DNA of 64,000 bases from Bog-159 sp963709155 (GCA_963709155.1 CAVPVD010000001.1:1051081-1115080), one strand, 5' to 3'. Positions 1-8,702 are shown, counted from the first letter of the stretch. The notes: generated from the letters alone by a model not told the origin. A program made the numbers and translations.

Positions 1-572
1 TTCAAGCCAAAGGTGCCGATCAAAAACAACATGATCAGAATCGCCCGGAGGTCCGGTTTTCTCCACACGAAGCGAAGGCCTTCCAGAAATCAAGATGCCG
101 TGCGATGCGCCCTGGCACTGGTGCGCAATTCCGGGAGACGGAAGAAAGACATGAAGAAAGGCCCAGCCGATGCCCGCCCTGGCGATGAGCAAGCCGGCGA
201 CGGCGGGACCGATCATCTGGGCCGCATTGAAAGACGTTGAGTTCAATGCCACGGCATTCGGTCGATCCGTATCGCCAACCATCTCCGCCACGAAGGTCTG
301 TCTCACCGGCGCATCCAACGCGGCGGCGGAACCGGAAAGAAATGCGAACACATATACGTGCCAGAGGCGGACGGCTCCGGCGATCGTGAGAAGCATCAGG
401 AGCTTGCGCTGATTGAGGCGGTCCGCGGCCAATCCCGTCCAGGGCAGGAACACAAGTTGCGGAGCAAACTGGAGGCCCATTACGATACCCAGCGCCGACG
501 CATCGTGATGGGTCAGTTGTGTCAGCACGAGCCGATCCTGGGCCACGCGCTGCATCCACGTACCGACGTTGT
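1..572 (-). pseudogene. MFS exporter remnant (5'-truncated, frameshifted, runs off window)
   Basis: The reverse strand encodes the N-terminal half of an EntS-like MFS drug or siderophore exporter. Motifs typical of this family are visible: GTWMQRVAQDRLVL, then QFAPQLVFLPWTGLAADRLNQRK, then ALDAPVRQTFVAEMVGD, then NAVALNSTSFNAAQMIGPAVAGLL. After GWAF the homologous text jumps frame to LPELRTSARAHR, and after an in-frame TGA continues as EGLRFVWRKPDLRAILIM to the window edge. About 14 residues also seem deleted between RKLLMLLT and GAVRLWHV, and the first transmembrane region is missing: the upstream ATG that overlaps the preceding stop is out of frame. I therefore call it a pseudogene. The rest lies outside the window. 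It was probably the last gene of the minus-strand operon that starts with the MarR gene. Confidence 0.75.
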
Positions 573-574
573 CT

Positions 575-904
575 TCATGTGCGGGTGGGCGTATTGCCTC
601 CATGAAACTGGCCGAAGTGACGCGCCGAGTGGAGGCTGATGAGCAGCACACCCAGACCGAGCGCAAGGGCGTGGCTTGTCGCGCGCGGATTGAAAACACC
701 CACGCGCGCGAGGAGCAGATATCCAACCAGCGCATTGAAGAATCCCCAGACAACATTGACCGTCGAAGAGGAGAGCCCTTTGCCGGGTGGTTTGGCGAAG
801 GGACTCTGGAAGGGGCGTCCCATGGTGCCGGCGACAAAATGAGGAACCGCGTTTGCCGCAAAAATGCCCGCGAAGAAGTACGACACAAGCCAAAGCCAAT
901 TCAT
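575..904 (-). CDS. Small integral membrane protein, unknown function
   Basis: This 109-residue hydrophobic protein begins MNWLWLVSYFFAGIFAANAVPHF and has about three to four membrane segments. It carries the motif PHFVAGTMGRPFQSPFAKPPGKGLSS, which I recognise from an uncharacterised bacterial family of similar length. I chose the ATG at 904 because it overlaps the stop of the upstream hydrolase remnant in an ATGA arrangement and has a purine-rich AAAGAAAGGAA about 10 bases upstream. A GTG 24 bases further out is possible. The gene is intact although both neighbours are broken. Function is unknown; the operon context (MarR, isochorismatase-like hydrolase, MFS exporter) suggests small-molecule stress or detoxification, which is inference only. 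Confidence 0.7.
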   Translation of the reverse strand: MNWLWLVSYFFAGIFAANAVPHFVAGTMGRPFQSPFAKPPGKGLSSSTVNVVWGFFNALVGYLLLARVGVFNPRATSHALALGLGVLLISLHSARHFGQFHGGNTPTRT

Positions 905-1189
905 GAAGCAGCGTTCCTTTCTTTCCACAATCTTTCGAGTAGCGAGATGATTTCCCTGGTGGACCCGGTCTCACCCACACGCGGAAAAACGTTGGTGACG
1001 CGGGCCGGGCGCCCGTCCCGCCACATTGAACAGCACGACTGGAAGATGTCGCGCACGGAAAGCATCTAGCAGGGCGCGCGTGCGGTCAATGATGCCGCCG
1101 ATGGGATGCAGAAAGTTTCCGTTGACGATGCCTTTCTGCCGGTCAATGACGATCAACGCGGCATGGGGGTCAAGAGTAGAAAGCGGCAT
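901..1189 (-). pseudogene. Isochorismatase-like cysteine hydrolase with central deletion
   Basis: The N-terminus MPLSTLDPHAALIVIDRQKGIV through LPVVLFNVAGRAPG is the beta-strand/catalytic-Asp start of isochorismatase-like hydrolases (normally about 180-190 residues). Directly after it, in the +1 frame, comes RVTNVFPRVGETGSTREIISLLERL, which is the family's C-terminal end. The roughly 100-residue middle, which contains the catalytic Lys and Cys, is gone and the two ends are joined out of frame. In the N-terminal frame the product stops after 72 residues. In the C-terminal frame the stop overlaps the ATG of the next gene, which shows the original operon structure. The gene is 48 bases downstream of the MarR regulator. 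Confidence 0.8.
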
Positions 1190-1237
1190 AAGTCTTTTCC
1201 TCGGATATCCAGTTGCGTAAAGGCGGGCACAGCGGGT

Positions 1238-1690
1238 TCACTTCTCAACCAGGCGCGTAAGCAGTTCGAGTGCCGCCTGAAGCTTCTCCTGCTCGTGGAC
1301 AGAAAGCTTGAGGGAGATGGTGGTGGCGAGCCAGTCCTGTCTCGCGGCCCGGCCGTCCCGAATCCATTTCAGGCACTTGGGCGTGATAGACATCAGCGTT
1401 TGCCGCCCGTCGCTCGGGTCGGGTGCGCCGCCGATCAGGCCGGATTCCTGCAACGGCGTAACGATAGCGCGCATGGATTGCGGACGCATGCCTTCGGCTC
1501 GCGCCAGACTTGAGACCGTAGCCGAACCGTGCTTTTCGAGCCGCAGAAGAACGGAGATTTGAGACGGCGTCAGGCCGTTCGGCCCCCCATGCTCGCGTAA
1601 ACGCCGCTTAAGCTTTCCGCCTACGGTACGGATTTCGGCGGCAAGCGTCGAAGCGGGCCCGGTCTGAATAGAAGACTTTCGACTGCGCAC
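1238..1690 (-). CDS. MarR-family transcriptional regulator
   Basis: This 150-residue winged-helix regulator has the MarR layout: an N-terminal dimerisation helix (residues 13-35), then TPSQISVLLRLEKHGSATVSSLARAEGMRPQSMRAIVTPLQESGLI as the HTH, the wing DPSDGRQTLMSITPK, and a C-terminal dimerisation helix. The start is a GTG giving VRSRKSSIQTG; a longer in-frame reading would run antisense through the monooxygenase and is not credible. It is divergent from the FAD monooxygenase, with 204 bases between them holding an inverted repeat, and it is upstream of a hydrolase, membrane protein and exporter on its own strand. MarR proteins usually repress such divergent drug or phenol-response genes and release DNA when they bind a ligand. 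That role is inferred from family and context. Confidence 0.85.
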   Translation of the reverse strand: MRSRKSSIQTGPASTLAAEIRTVGGKLKRRLREHGGPNGLTPSQISVLLRLEKHGSATVSSLARAEGMRPQSMRAIVTPLQESGLIGGAPDPSDGRQTLMSITPKCLKWIRDGRAARQDWLATTISLKLSVHEQEKLQAALELLTRLVEK

Positions 1691-1709
1691 AAAGTTCAGT
1701 ATCGCATAT

Positions 1710-1739
1710 CTACAGGTAAACTGAAAAGTTAGGCTGTAG
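1710..1739. promoter_or_regulatory. Candidate MarR operator (inverted repeat) between divergent genes
   Basis: CTACAG at 1710-1715 and CTGTAG at 1734-1739 form an inverted repeat (with partial TAT/ATA extension on the outside) about 20 bases upstream of the GTG start of the MarR gene and inside the divergent intergenic region. The position suits an autoregulatory operator, but the arms are short and the spacer (18 bases) is long, so this is tentative. Confidence 0.3.
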
Positions 1740-1894
1740 ACATAACCAAGCTGGTTGCAAGCGCTTCTGCGATTGGAGTTTGCACGCGGAGCGACGAAAG
1801 GAGAATGCCGTCTGATTTCAGGATACCGCACGGCGGGGGGCTTGCCGCAAGATCCGGGTGGTGCCGCATAATCGTCAACTGAAGCGATCGAGCG

Positions 1895-3388
1895 ATGACC
1901 GCACATGCGGTAGTGATTGCCGGAGGTGGGCCGACGGGGATGATGTTGGCGGCTGAGCTCACGTTGGCAGGCGTCGATGCCGCCATTGTCGAGCGGCGCG
2001 CGAGCGCGGAGCTCATCGGTTCGCGTGCCGGTGGCCTGCACGCCCGCACGATCGAAGTTCTCGACCAGCGCGGGATCGCCGATCGCTTTCTCGCACACGG
2101 CCAAGCGATGCAGGTCGCGCGCTTCGCCCACGTTCCGCTGGATATCAGCGATTTTCCGACGCGGCATAATTACGGGCTCGCCCTCTGGCAGAAACACTTC
2201 GAACGCATTCTGTCCGGCTGGATCGAAGAATTGGCCATACCGATCTATCGCGGGCGCGAGGTGGCCGGCTTCGCGCAGGACGACGCCGGCGTCGACGTGG
2301 AGGTCTCCGATGGCCAGTCGATGCGGGCTCAATATCTCGTCGGGTGCGACGGCGGGCGTAGCGTGGTCCGTAAAGCGGCGGGCATCGCATTCACCGGGTG
2401 GGATGCCACGATCAGCCACCTGATCGCCGAGGTGGAGTTGGCCGAGGAGCCGGAATGGGGAATGCGCCAAGGCGCCGCCGGTCCGCATGGCCTGAGCAAG
2501 CTTGACGACGGCGGCCTGGTGCGGGTTCTGGTGACCGAACGGCACCTCGGCCGCATCGGCGAACCTAGCCTTTCCGATCTCAGCGAGGAGCTTATCGCAG
2601 TATATGGGACGGACTACGGGGTCCACAGTCAGGTCTGGATCTCCCGGTTCACCGATGCGGCGCGTCAGGCGTCCGCCTATCGCGACCGGCGCATCCTGCT
2701 GGCGGGCGACGCCGCCCACGTGCATTACCCGGTGGGCGGACAAGGCCTCAATACGGGGGTTCAGGATGCCGTGAACCTGGGATGGAAGCTGGCCCAAGTG
2801 GTAAAGGGGACGTCGCCCGAAAGCCTGCTGAACACCTATCAGGCCGAGCGCCACCCAGTCGCCGCACGGGTCCTGCGAAACACGCTGGCGCAAGTCGCCC
2901 TTCTCCGCCCGGATGATCGCTCCAAGGCCGCTTGCGAGGTCGTTTCCGAGTTCCTGCGGATGGACGAGCCCCGCAAACGGTACGCCGCGATGATGTCCGG
3001 CCTGGATATCCGCTACGAGCTCGGCGAGGGACACCCGCTGCTGGGCCGCCGCATGCCCGACCTGGACCTGGTGACCGCCAGCGGCCCGCTGCGGGTCTTC
3101 ACCCTGCTGCACGATGCCCGGCCGGTGCTGCTCAACCTGGGCGAGCCCGGCGGCTTCGACATTGCTCCATGGGCGGAGAGGGTTCAACTGGTCGAGGCCG
3201 AGTACGCGGGTCCGTGGGAGCTGCCGGCGATCGGGGTGGTCCCGGCTCCTAACGGCGTTCTGGTTCGGCCCGACGGATATGTGGCCTGGGTGGGCGACCT
3301 AACGCAGGCAGGTCTGGCTGACGCGCTAATCACTTGGTTCGGGCCGCCCACCTCGGCATCGGGCGTCACCCCGAAGGAGACTCCTTGA
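1895..3388 (+). CDS. FAD-dependent aromatic/antibiotic monooxygenase
   Basis: This 497-residue class A flavoprotein hydroxylase (PheA/TfdB/rifampicin-monooxygenase type) uses NAD(P)H and oxygen to hydroxylate an aromatic substrate. All FAD motifs are present: GGGPTG at residues 10-15 (dinucleotide-binding fold), CDGGRSVVRK around 151-160 (DG motif), and LLAGDAAHVHYPVGGQGLNTGVQDAVNLGWKLA from about 268 (GD motif, ribose contact). A thioredoxin-like C-terminal domain (from about residue 370) typical of this family follows. Its length is normal. The divergent MarR gene suggests ligand-inducible expression in response to a phenolic or antibiotic compound. The substrate cannot be read from sequence. 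Confidence 0.85.
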   Translation: MTAHAVVIAGGGPTGMMLAAELTLAGVDAAIVERRASAELIGSRAGGLHARTIEVLDQRGIADRFLAHGQAMQVARFAHVPLDISDFPTRHNYGLALWQKHFERILSGWIEELAIPIYRGREVAGFAQDDAGVDVEVSDGQSMRAQYLVGCDGGRSVVRKAAGIAFTGWDATISHLIAEVELAEEPEWGMRQGAAGPHGLSKLDDGGLVRVLVTERHLGRIGEPSLSDLSEELIAVYGTDYGVHSQVWISRFTDAARQASAYRDRRILLAGDAAHVHYPVGGQGLNTGVQDAVNLGWKLAQVVKGTSPESLLNTYQAERHPVAARVLRNTLAQVALLRPDDRSKAACEVVSEFLRMDEPRKRYAAMMSGLDIRYELGEGHPLLGRRMPDLDLVTASGPLRVFTLLHDARPVLLNLGEPGGFDIAPWAERVQLVEAEYAGPWELPAIGVVPAPNGVLVRPDGYVAWVGDLTQAGLADALITWFGPPTSASGVTPKETP

Positions 3389-3401
3389 GGTAGACTGATC
3401 T

Positions 3402-4340
3402 GTGATTTCGAACGCAGACCGAACTATCCTCATTTCATCTATGGGCTGGGTGGATCACGATGCACTTTGGTGCTTCGATGTGCCTGGGCGCAAGGTAAGA
3501 CTTATTCCGCTGAATAGCGGGGCCGACCGTGTGAAGGTCCATACTGCAGGCCCTGACCGATTCTCACTCGCGTATGATTTCAAGGGTTCGCGGTTCGAGT
3601 TGACAGTCCACAATTTTTCCGGTCCGTTGCGTGTGGTGGCCAGAGCCACGCTGACAGACACCCTTAGCGAAGTTACCGCCGAACTGGAGCAATGGAAGGA
3701 CGTCCCGCTCTTGCATGTGCATTATCTGAGCTTCGCGCCGTGGAAGGATTTCGTCCTTCTGAAAATCTCTCCGACTTCGGGTAAGGTCTGGGCGCAGAGG
3801 TTGGACTGGTACGATCACACCTATGACAAGAATTACCAGAGTGTGATCGGCGCCCTGGAATTGCCCGGCCAGGGTTTAGCCCTGATCTCAGTGCAGCGCA
3901 GCTCCGTGCTGGTTCTCCATGATTTGGAGACCGGTGCGCGCAAGGGGACGCTCGATCTCGGCGGAAGCGGAGGTAATCCGATACTCCGAATGGGAAAAAC
4001 GGGCGATGAGATTTGGGCAACCGATTACGACAGCATTGTCGCGATCGATGCACAAAACCTGCGCGTTCTGCGAAGGTCTCGCGTCCAGAACTCCGCCGGT
4101 GGCATGCGGCAGTTCATCGGTGACTACACGTTCGCACCTGACGAAGACCTGTGCGTTATCGCTCGCCCTTTTAGCAGTGATGCTGTGGGTATTAGGACAG
4201 CGGATCTTGAGGTCACGTGTTCGGCAAAGGTGGGGGGGCAACCGCTAGAGTTAGCAGCGCTCGCACGCGGAGAGGTGATCGCGCGCGATTGGAAGACTGG
4301 CGACGTTGTCGCCGGACACCTGCGCGACAGTTCCCAATGA
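3402..4340 (+). CDS. Hypothetical protein, possibly beta-propeller-like
   Basis: This 312-residue protein of unknown family has no signal peptide or transmembrane segment. It has many short beta-rich repeats with W, D and G at regular intervals (WVDHDALWCFDVPGRKVRLI, ALISVQRSSVLVLHDLETG, IWATDYDSIVAIDAQNLRVL), which suggests a WD40/PQQ-like propeller. The GTG start at 3402 follows GAGG about ten bases upstream; an internal ATG (3441) is an alternative. It lies only 13 bases after the monooxygenase stop, so the two may be cotranscribed. I do not recognise a function. Confidence 0.6.
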   Translation: MISNADRTILISSMGWVDHDALWCFDVPGRKVRLIPLNSGADRVKVHTAGPDRFSLAYDFKGSRFELTVHNFSGPLRVVARATLTDTLSEVTAELEQWKDVPLLHVHYLSFAPWKDFVLLKISPTSGKVWAQRLDWYDHTYDKNYQSVIGALELPGQGLALISVQRSSVLVLHDLETGARKGTLDLGGSGGNPILRMGKTGDEIWATDYDSIVAIDAQNLRVLRRSRVQNSAGGMRQFIGDYTFAPDEDLCVIARPFSSDAVGIRTADLEVTCSAKVGGQPLELAALARGEVIARDWKTGDVVAGHLRDSSQ

Positions 4341-4413
4341 TATGGGTCACGGGTAACGCCGGTTTTGATTTCGACACCTATATCGCCGGCCGCCGGTGGG
4401 ATACACTGGCTGA

Positions 4414-4893
4414 GTGCGCTTACGTCCACCCGATCCGGAGTACGTCAGGCTCCTCCAGCCTTACGGGGAAGCGATTCAGGAGCTGGCACTGGCTACGCGT
4501 AAACTGATCCTCGAAGAAGCGCCGGAAGCCAGCGAGTTCGTCTACGAGGTGTATACCATCGCCGACCACTTCACCTTCACCGAGCGACCCAGCGACGCGT
4601 TCGTGTTCACCACCACGCATGCCAATTGGGTGAACCTCGGCTTTAATTTTGGTTCCCATCTGCCCGATCCGGACGGCCTGCTGCGGGGCGAGGGCAAGCT
4701 GATCCGGCATGTCCGGATCGCGCAGGCGGCGGATCTGGACGCGCAAGGCGTACGGGAATTGGTCAGGGCCGCTATCGCGCAAGCGGAGCAGCCCGAAGGC
4801 CAAGCGGGGACGCCGCGAACCTCAGTACGCACGGCTCAAGCCGGGAAGGGCGCGGCCCCGCGGCGGCGACGGTCCAGATATCCCGGCGCCTAG
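4414..4893 (+). CDS. DUF1801 (YdhG-like) domain protein
   Basis: This 159-residue protein matches the DUF1801 layout: YVRLLQPYGEAIQELALATRKLILEEAPEASEFVYEVYTIADHFTF, followed by VNLGFNFGSHLPDPDGLLRGEGKLIRHVRI, the family's signature block. The last 35 residues are basic and low in complexity (PRRRRSRYPGA) and are probably disordered. The start is a GTG; there is no strong Shine-Dalgarno sequence, and the true start could lie a few codons away. DUF1801 proteins are small soluble proteins of unclear biochemical role. The gene sits alone between the hypothetical protein and the PadR operator. Confidence 0.65.
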   Translation: MRLRPPDPEYVRLLQPYGEAIQELALATRKLILEEAPEASEFVYEVYTIADHFTFTERPSDAFVFTTTHANWVNLGFNFGSHLPDPDGLLRGEGKLIRHVRIAQAADLDAQGVRELVRAAIAQAEQPEGQAGTPRTSVRTAQAGKGAAPRRRRSRYPGA

Positions 4894-4907
4894 CCCCGGA
4901 TGCTTGC

Positions 4908-4952
4908 TTGACTTCTTCCCTATTCCAGGCTATATATAGTCTGGAATAGGGA
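4908..4952 (+). promoter_or_regulatory. PadR promoter with overlapping palindromic operator
   Basis: A near-consensus sigma-70 promoter is visible: TTGACT at 4908-4913, a 17-base spacer, and TATATA at 4931-4936. Around the -10 element lies a perfect 12-base inverted repeat: TCCCTATTCCAG at 4917-4928 and CTGGAATAGGGA at 4941-4952, separated by a near-palindromic AT-rich spacer. PadR regulators bind such ATnnnnAT-like dyads at their own promoters, so this is almost certainly the autoregulatory operator. The right arm runs directly into the GGAGGA ribosome-binding site of the padR gene. Confidence 0.85.
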
Positions 4953-4957
4953 GGAGA

Positions 4958-5290
4958 ATGGCTGAAGATTCCCCGCAACTGCTGCCCGGCACCCTCTACC
5001 TGCTAATCCTGCGCACTCTGGCGGCCGGCCCGCTGCACGGATACGCGATTGCCCGCCGCATTAAAGAGTGCTCGGCGGATGTGCTGGACGTCGAGGAGGG
5101 TTCCCTCTATCCCGCTTTGAATCGCATGCTGCTGAAGGGCTGGTTGCGGGCGGAGTGGGGAACCTCAGAAACCAACCGGAAGGCCCGTTTTTACAGCCTC
5201 ACTAAGGAAGGCCGGCACCAGCTTGCCGCGGAAGCAGGTGAATTCAACAAGCTGGTGAACGCCATCCAACTGGTGATGAAAACCGCTTGA
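4958..5290 (+). CDS. PadR-family transcriptional regulator (acidobacterial type)
   Basis: This 110-residue regulator begins LPGTLYLLILRTLAAGPLHGYAIARRI, the hallmark PadR start, then has EEGSLYPALNRMLLKGWLRAEWG (recognition helix and wing) and FYSLTKEGRHQL. It has only a short C-terminal helix (PadR subfamily 2). In Acidobacteria this subtype is typically encoded directly upstream of an ADOP permease, as here: the permease starts 3 bases after its stop. GGAGGA lies 5 bases before the ATG. Expression is probably autorepressed through the palindrome overlapping the promoter. The ligand is unknown. Confidence 0.92.
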   Translation: MAEDSPQLLPGTLYLLILRTLAAGPLHGYAIARRIKECSADVLDVEEGSLYPALNRMLLKGWLRAEWGTSETNRKARFYSLTKEGRHQLAAEAGEFNKLVNAIQLVMKTA

Positions 5291-5293
5291 GGA

Positions 5294-7916
5294 ATGAACT
5301 CCATGGCATTTCTACGAGAAGTTTACTTGCGCTTGCGCTGGCTGGCGGGCCGGTCGCGATTTCAGTCCGAGCTCGCCGACGAGATGCAATTCCACATCGA
5401 GACCCGGGCTGACGAACTTGAGAACAGCGGTGTGCCGCGCAGCGAAGCGGTCCGCCGGGCGAGCCGCGAATTTGGGTCGCGACTAAAGGCGGCCGAAGAC
5501 ACCTCCGGCGCCTGGCAGATGCAGTGGTTGGAGGATCTGGCATCCGATCTCCGTTACGCCGCCCGCGCGTTCCGCCGCAACCCCAACTTCGCCGCCACCG
5601 CCATTTGCTGTCTCGCGCTAGGAATTGGGGCCGAATACAGCGATTTTCAATATCACCACCAGCTTTCTGTTCAGCCAGCCTTCCTGCCGTGATAGCGCCT
5701 CGCTGATCGCCATCTGGGAAGGAGGAAACAGCGCCGCGGCGTTTTCCGATTTTCAGTTTCTGCATGACGCGCACCCCTTCGCCGGAACCGCGGGAATCAG
5801 TGTCGAGCGCGAAGTGAATTGGCGGGACGGCGATCGCACCAACCGGTTTTACGCGGGGACGGTCACTGACGATTTCTTGAGCACCGTGGACATCCCGTTT
5901 CTCCTTGGCCGCGGCATAGCACCCGGCGAAACGAATACCGCTGTGCTCTCCTATCGGGCCTGGCGCGGTACGTTCGGCGCGGACCCGGGAATCCTCGGCC
6001 GCAAGCTTATCCTGGAGGGTCGTTTCTACACGGTCGCCGGCGTGCTTCCCGCGGACCATCGCTCGGTGGTGGGCTACGGCATCGCGCCGGACATTTACAT
6101 TCCAGTGACGAATCCGGAAGAGCTCGTACAACTCTACGCGCGCCTGCCGGAGGGCGTGACCCGTGCCATGGCCCGCACGCGCCTGCTCAGCCTGTTCGCG
6201 CAACTCGACCGGATTCACCCGAAGGAGGGCTGGCAAAGGACACGCCAGATGCGCATCACCGGCGTCACGGGCCTGGACCTGTTGCGGCAGATGTTGCCAG
6301 GCGCGGTGGTGGCCTTTTTCGTCATGCTCCTGATTGTTTCCGGGCTGGTGACGCTGATCGCGTGCACGAACGTAGCGAGCCTGCTTTTGGCGCGTGCCTC
6401 CAGCCGCTCTCAGGAACTGGCCATTCGTCTGTCGCTCGGCGCCAGCCGCAGGCGGATCGTGCGTCACGTGCTGGCCGAGAGCTTATTGCTCGCGGTGCTC
6501 GGCGCGGCCGCGGGATTGGCCATCGACATCGCCTGCGCCAAGGGGATCAACAGCGTCGCTCTGCCGCTGCCCATCCCGTTTCATCCGGTGGTCTCGCCCG
6601 ATGGGCGCTTGTTGTGGTACTCGCTGGGTATCGTTCTGGTGAGCGCACTCGTTTGCGGCTGGCTGCCCGCGCTGAAAGCGGTAAGAAAAGATGTGAGCCG
6701 CGCCTTAAAGCAGGAGGAGCGGCAGACCGCCCGCGCATGGAATTTGCGCAGCGTTCTGGTTGCCGGACAACTGGCCGTCTCGATCGTCCTGCTGACCACC
6801 GGCTTTCTCTTCGTGCATAACCTGCTGCGAGCCACGTCGATGGATCCCGGCTTCGACGTGCGGCACACCATTTGGGCTTACATGCGCCTGGTACCGGATC
6901 AGTACAACGACCCAAGCCAAGCTAAGCAGACGGCCGTGGTAAGTTCCGCTCTGGAGCGTCTGCGCGCTCTACCCGGGGTCGATTCGGCTGCCATCGCCCG
7001 GCGCGTGCCATTAAACGACAACTGCGTGATCGGGGCCCATCTTCGAACGGACTTGTCCAGCACTCCAATCGGCGTCGAGTACGAATGCAACAGCGTCGGG
7101 CCGGATTACTTTCGCACGATCGGCATTCCGATTCTGCGTGGACGGGAGTTTACCTCGGCCGACCGTAAGGGATCGCCAGCGGTGGCCATCGTGAACGAGA
7201 CATTTGCGCGCGCGGTTTTCGGCAAAACCGACCCGGTCGGTCACACCATCGCCACGGACTTTGTGAATGAGAAACCCAAGCTCATCGTCGGCGTGGCGAA
7301 AGACAGCCGTTACTTTACCCTCGGCGAGCGGCAGCGCCTGGCGGTATACGAGCCGTATTTTGCCGGCGCGGAGCCCATCAATTTGCACTTTCTGGTTCGC
7401 GTAGCCGGCTCGCCGGCGGGGTGGGTGAAGCCCGTAACGGATGCGCTGAGCAGCCTCGATTCCACGGCTGTAATCGAAACGAAACCGATGAGCCGGGCCC
7501 TCGGACTGGCATTGCTGCCCAGCCAGGCCGGAGCGGTGATGCTGGGAACGATGGGAATACTCGGACTCATGCTGGCCGCCATCGGCCTTTATGGAGTCCT
7601 GTTGTTTTCGGTCTCGCGCCGCACCCGGGAGATCGGTCTCCGCGTGGCTCTGGGCGCCACCCCATGTGATGTTTTGCGGATCGTCGGCGGACAAAGTCTG
7701 GCCCTGGTGGGAAGCGGCATGCTTACAGGTCTGGCGCTAGCCTTCCTGGTCATGCAGCCGCTGGCCACGTTCCTGGTACCGGGCATGCGCGCTCTGGACC
7801 CCATGTCCGTGTTGGCCGTGATGGGCGCGCTCGGTGCAACCGCGCTACTGGCTTCCCTGGCCCCTGCCGTCCGGGCGCTGCGCATCGATCCGATGGCGGC
7901 TTTGAGATATGAGTAA
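5294..7916 (+). pseudogene. ADOP-type MacB/FtsX permease, single frameshift
   Basis: An acidobacterial duplicated orphan permease of about 870 residues: an N-terminal cytoplasmic segment (FLREVYLRLRWLAGRSRFQSELADEMQFHIETRADEL), the MacB periplasmic-core start DLRYAARAFRRNPNFAATAICCLALGIGA, then two FtsX-type four-helix permease blocks (LVTLIACTNVASLLLARASSRSQELAIRLSLGA around 6350-6440 and LMLAAIGLYGVLLFSVSRRTREIGLRVALGA around 7566-7650). At about 5627-5633 the frame shifts: the expected GIGANTAIF reads GIGAEYSDF, and removing one base from the GGGGCC run restores it. The first frame ends at 5692; the second continues to 7916. It could be a real frameshift or a homopolymer error. It is cotranscribed with padR. 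Confidence 0.85.
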
Positions 7917-8083
7917 GCCGGCCGCAGCGGCGTGATTCCCGGGCCGCAGGCGGCGTGCATCTATGCGGTGGCGCCGCGCAGCGACTGAGGCAGGGGGCGG
8001 GCTACGCACTTATCGGGAGGATTCTCGGATGGCCTGCTACGAGTTGGGGCTTGCCGCGCTCAGGGTCCACTAGATTTCCGCGC

Positions 8084-8118
8084 TTGACAAGTGTTAAGCT
8101 ACAGGCTACAGTCTGGCG
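8084..8118 (+). promoter_or_regulatory. Promoter of higBA with tandem heptamer; predicted leaderless start
   Basis: TTGACA (8084-8089), a 17-base spacer and TACAGT (8107-8112) form a strong promoter. The transcription start would fall at about 8119, the A of the higB ATG, so the transcript may be leaderless. The heptamer GCTACAG occurs twice in tandem across the spacer and -10 (about 8098-8111), a candidate binding site for the HigA antitoxin. Confidence 0.65.
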
Positions 8119-8378
8119 ATGAAAATGAGCGGCTTCGCACACAAGGGCCTTAAACGCCTTTACGCCGAGAACAGCACTAAAGGCGTTCCGTCAGATACGG
8201 TGGACAAACTGCGGAAGATTCTCGCGTTTTTCGACGCGATGCAGGAGTCCGACGAATTGCGTTGCCCGGCGACCGCAAAGGTACATGGAGTTTATGCGTT
8301 ACGCGCAACCGCCGTTTGACGTTCACTATCGACGACGCGCGCGAAATCCGCGACGTGAATTTAGAGGATTGCCACTAG
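8119..8378 (+). pseudogene. higB: HigB-type toxin remnant
   Basis: The N-terminus (KHKGLKRLY-like GFAHKGLKRLYAENSTKG, then LRKILAFFDAMQESDEL, then KVHGVYALR) is that of HigB/RelE-fold mRNA interferases. Translation stops at codon 67. In another frame the sequence RLTFTIDDAREIRDVNLEDCH follows at once and ends at 8378; this is the conserved HigB C-terminus (normally NWRLTF...DVNLEDYH). The roughly 12-residue stretch between them, with the GNW motif, is deleted and the frame is broken, so the toxin should be inactive. It lies 21 bases upstream of the intact antitoxin gene and shares its promoter. Confidence 0.85.
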
Positions 8379-8399
8379 CAAAAGGGGAATACCGAAACT

Positions 8400-8702
8400 A
8401 TGCCCATGAAGAACCCGCCGCACCCCGGAGATTTCATCCGGACGGAGATCATTGGCCCGGCTGGCCTGTCTGTCACCGCAGCAGCCGCCGCGCTTCGGGT
8501 ATCGCGCCCTGCCCTGTCTAGCTTGCTGAATAGCAAGGCCGATCTGTCCGGGGAGATGGCGTTACGCATCGAGAAGGCTTTTGGGGTGAAGATGGAAACG
8601 CTCATGCGGATGCAATCCGCTTTCGATATTGCCAAGACGCGCGCCCGGGAAAAGGAAATCCGCGTGCGGCGATTTAATCCCAACGCCGAGGCGCATCCAT
8701 GA
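8400..8702 (+). CDS. higA: HigA-type antitoxin (HTH XRE family)
   Basis: This 100-residue antitoxin begins PMKNPPHPGDFIRTEIIGPAGLSVTAAAAALRVSRPALSSLLNSKADLSGEMALRIEKAFG, the standard HigA/VapI start and helix-turn-helix. The C-terminal part (MRMQSAFDIAKTRAREKEIRVRRF) is also family-typical. AAAAGGGGAA lies about 10 bases before the ATG. HigA neutralises HigB and represses the operon. Here the toxin gene is broken, so HigA would persist only as a DNA-binding repressor or as an antidote to other HigB toxins; that is inference. Confidence 0.92.
   Translation: MPMKNPPHPGDFIRTEIIGPAGLSVTAAAAALRVSRPALSSLLNSKADLSGEMALRIEKAFGVKMETLMRMQSAFDIAKTRAREKEIRVRRFNPNAEAHP

Noticed and set aside
1691..3187. 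Long minus-strand extension of the MarR frame over the monooxygenase
   Set aside because: The true MarR protein begins at the GTG at 1690; the rest is antisense to a complete FAD enzyme.
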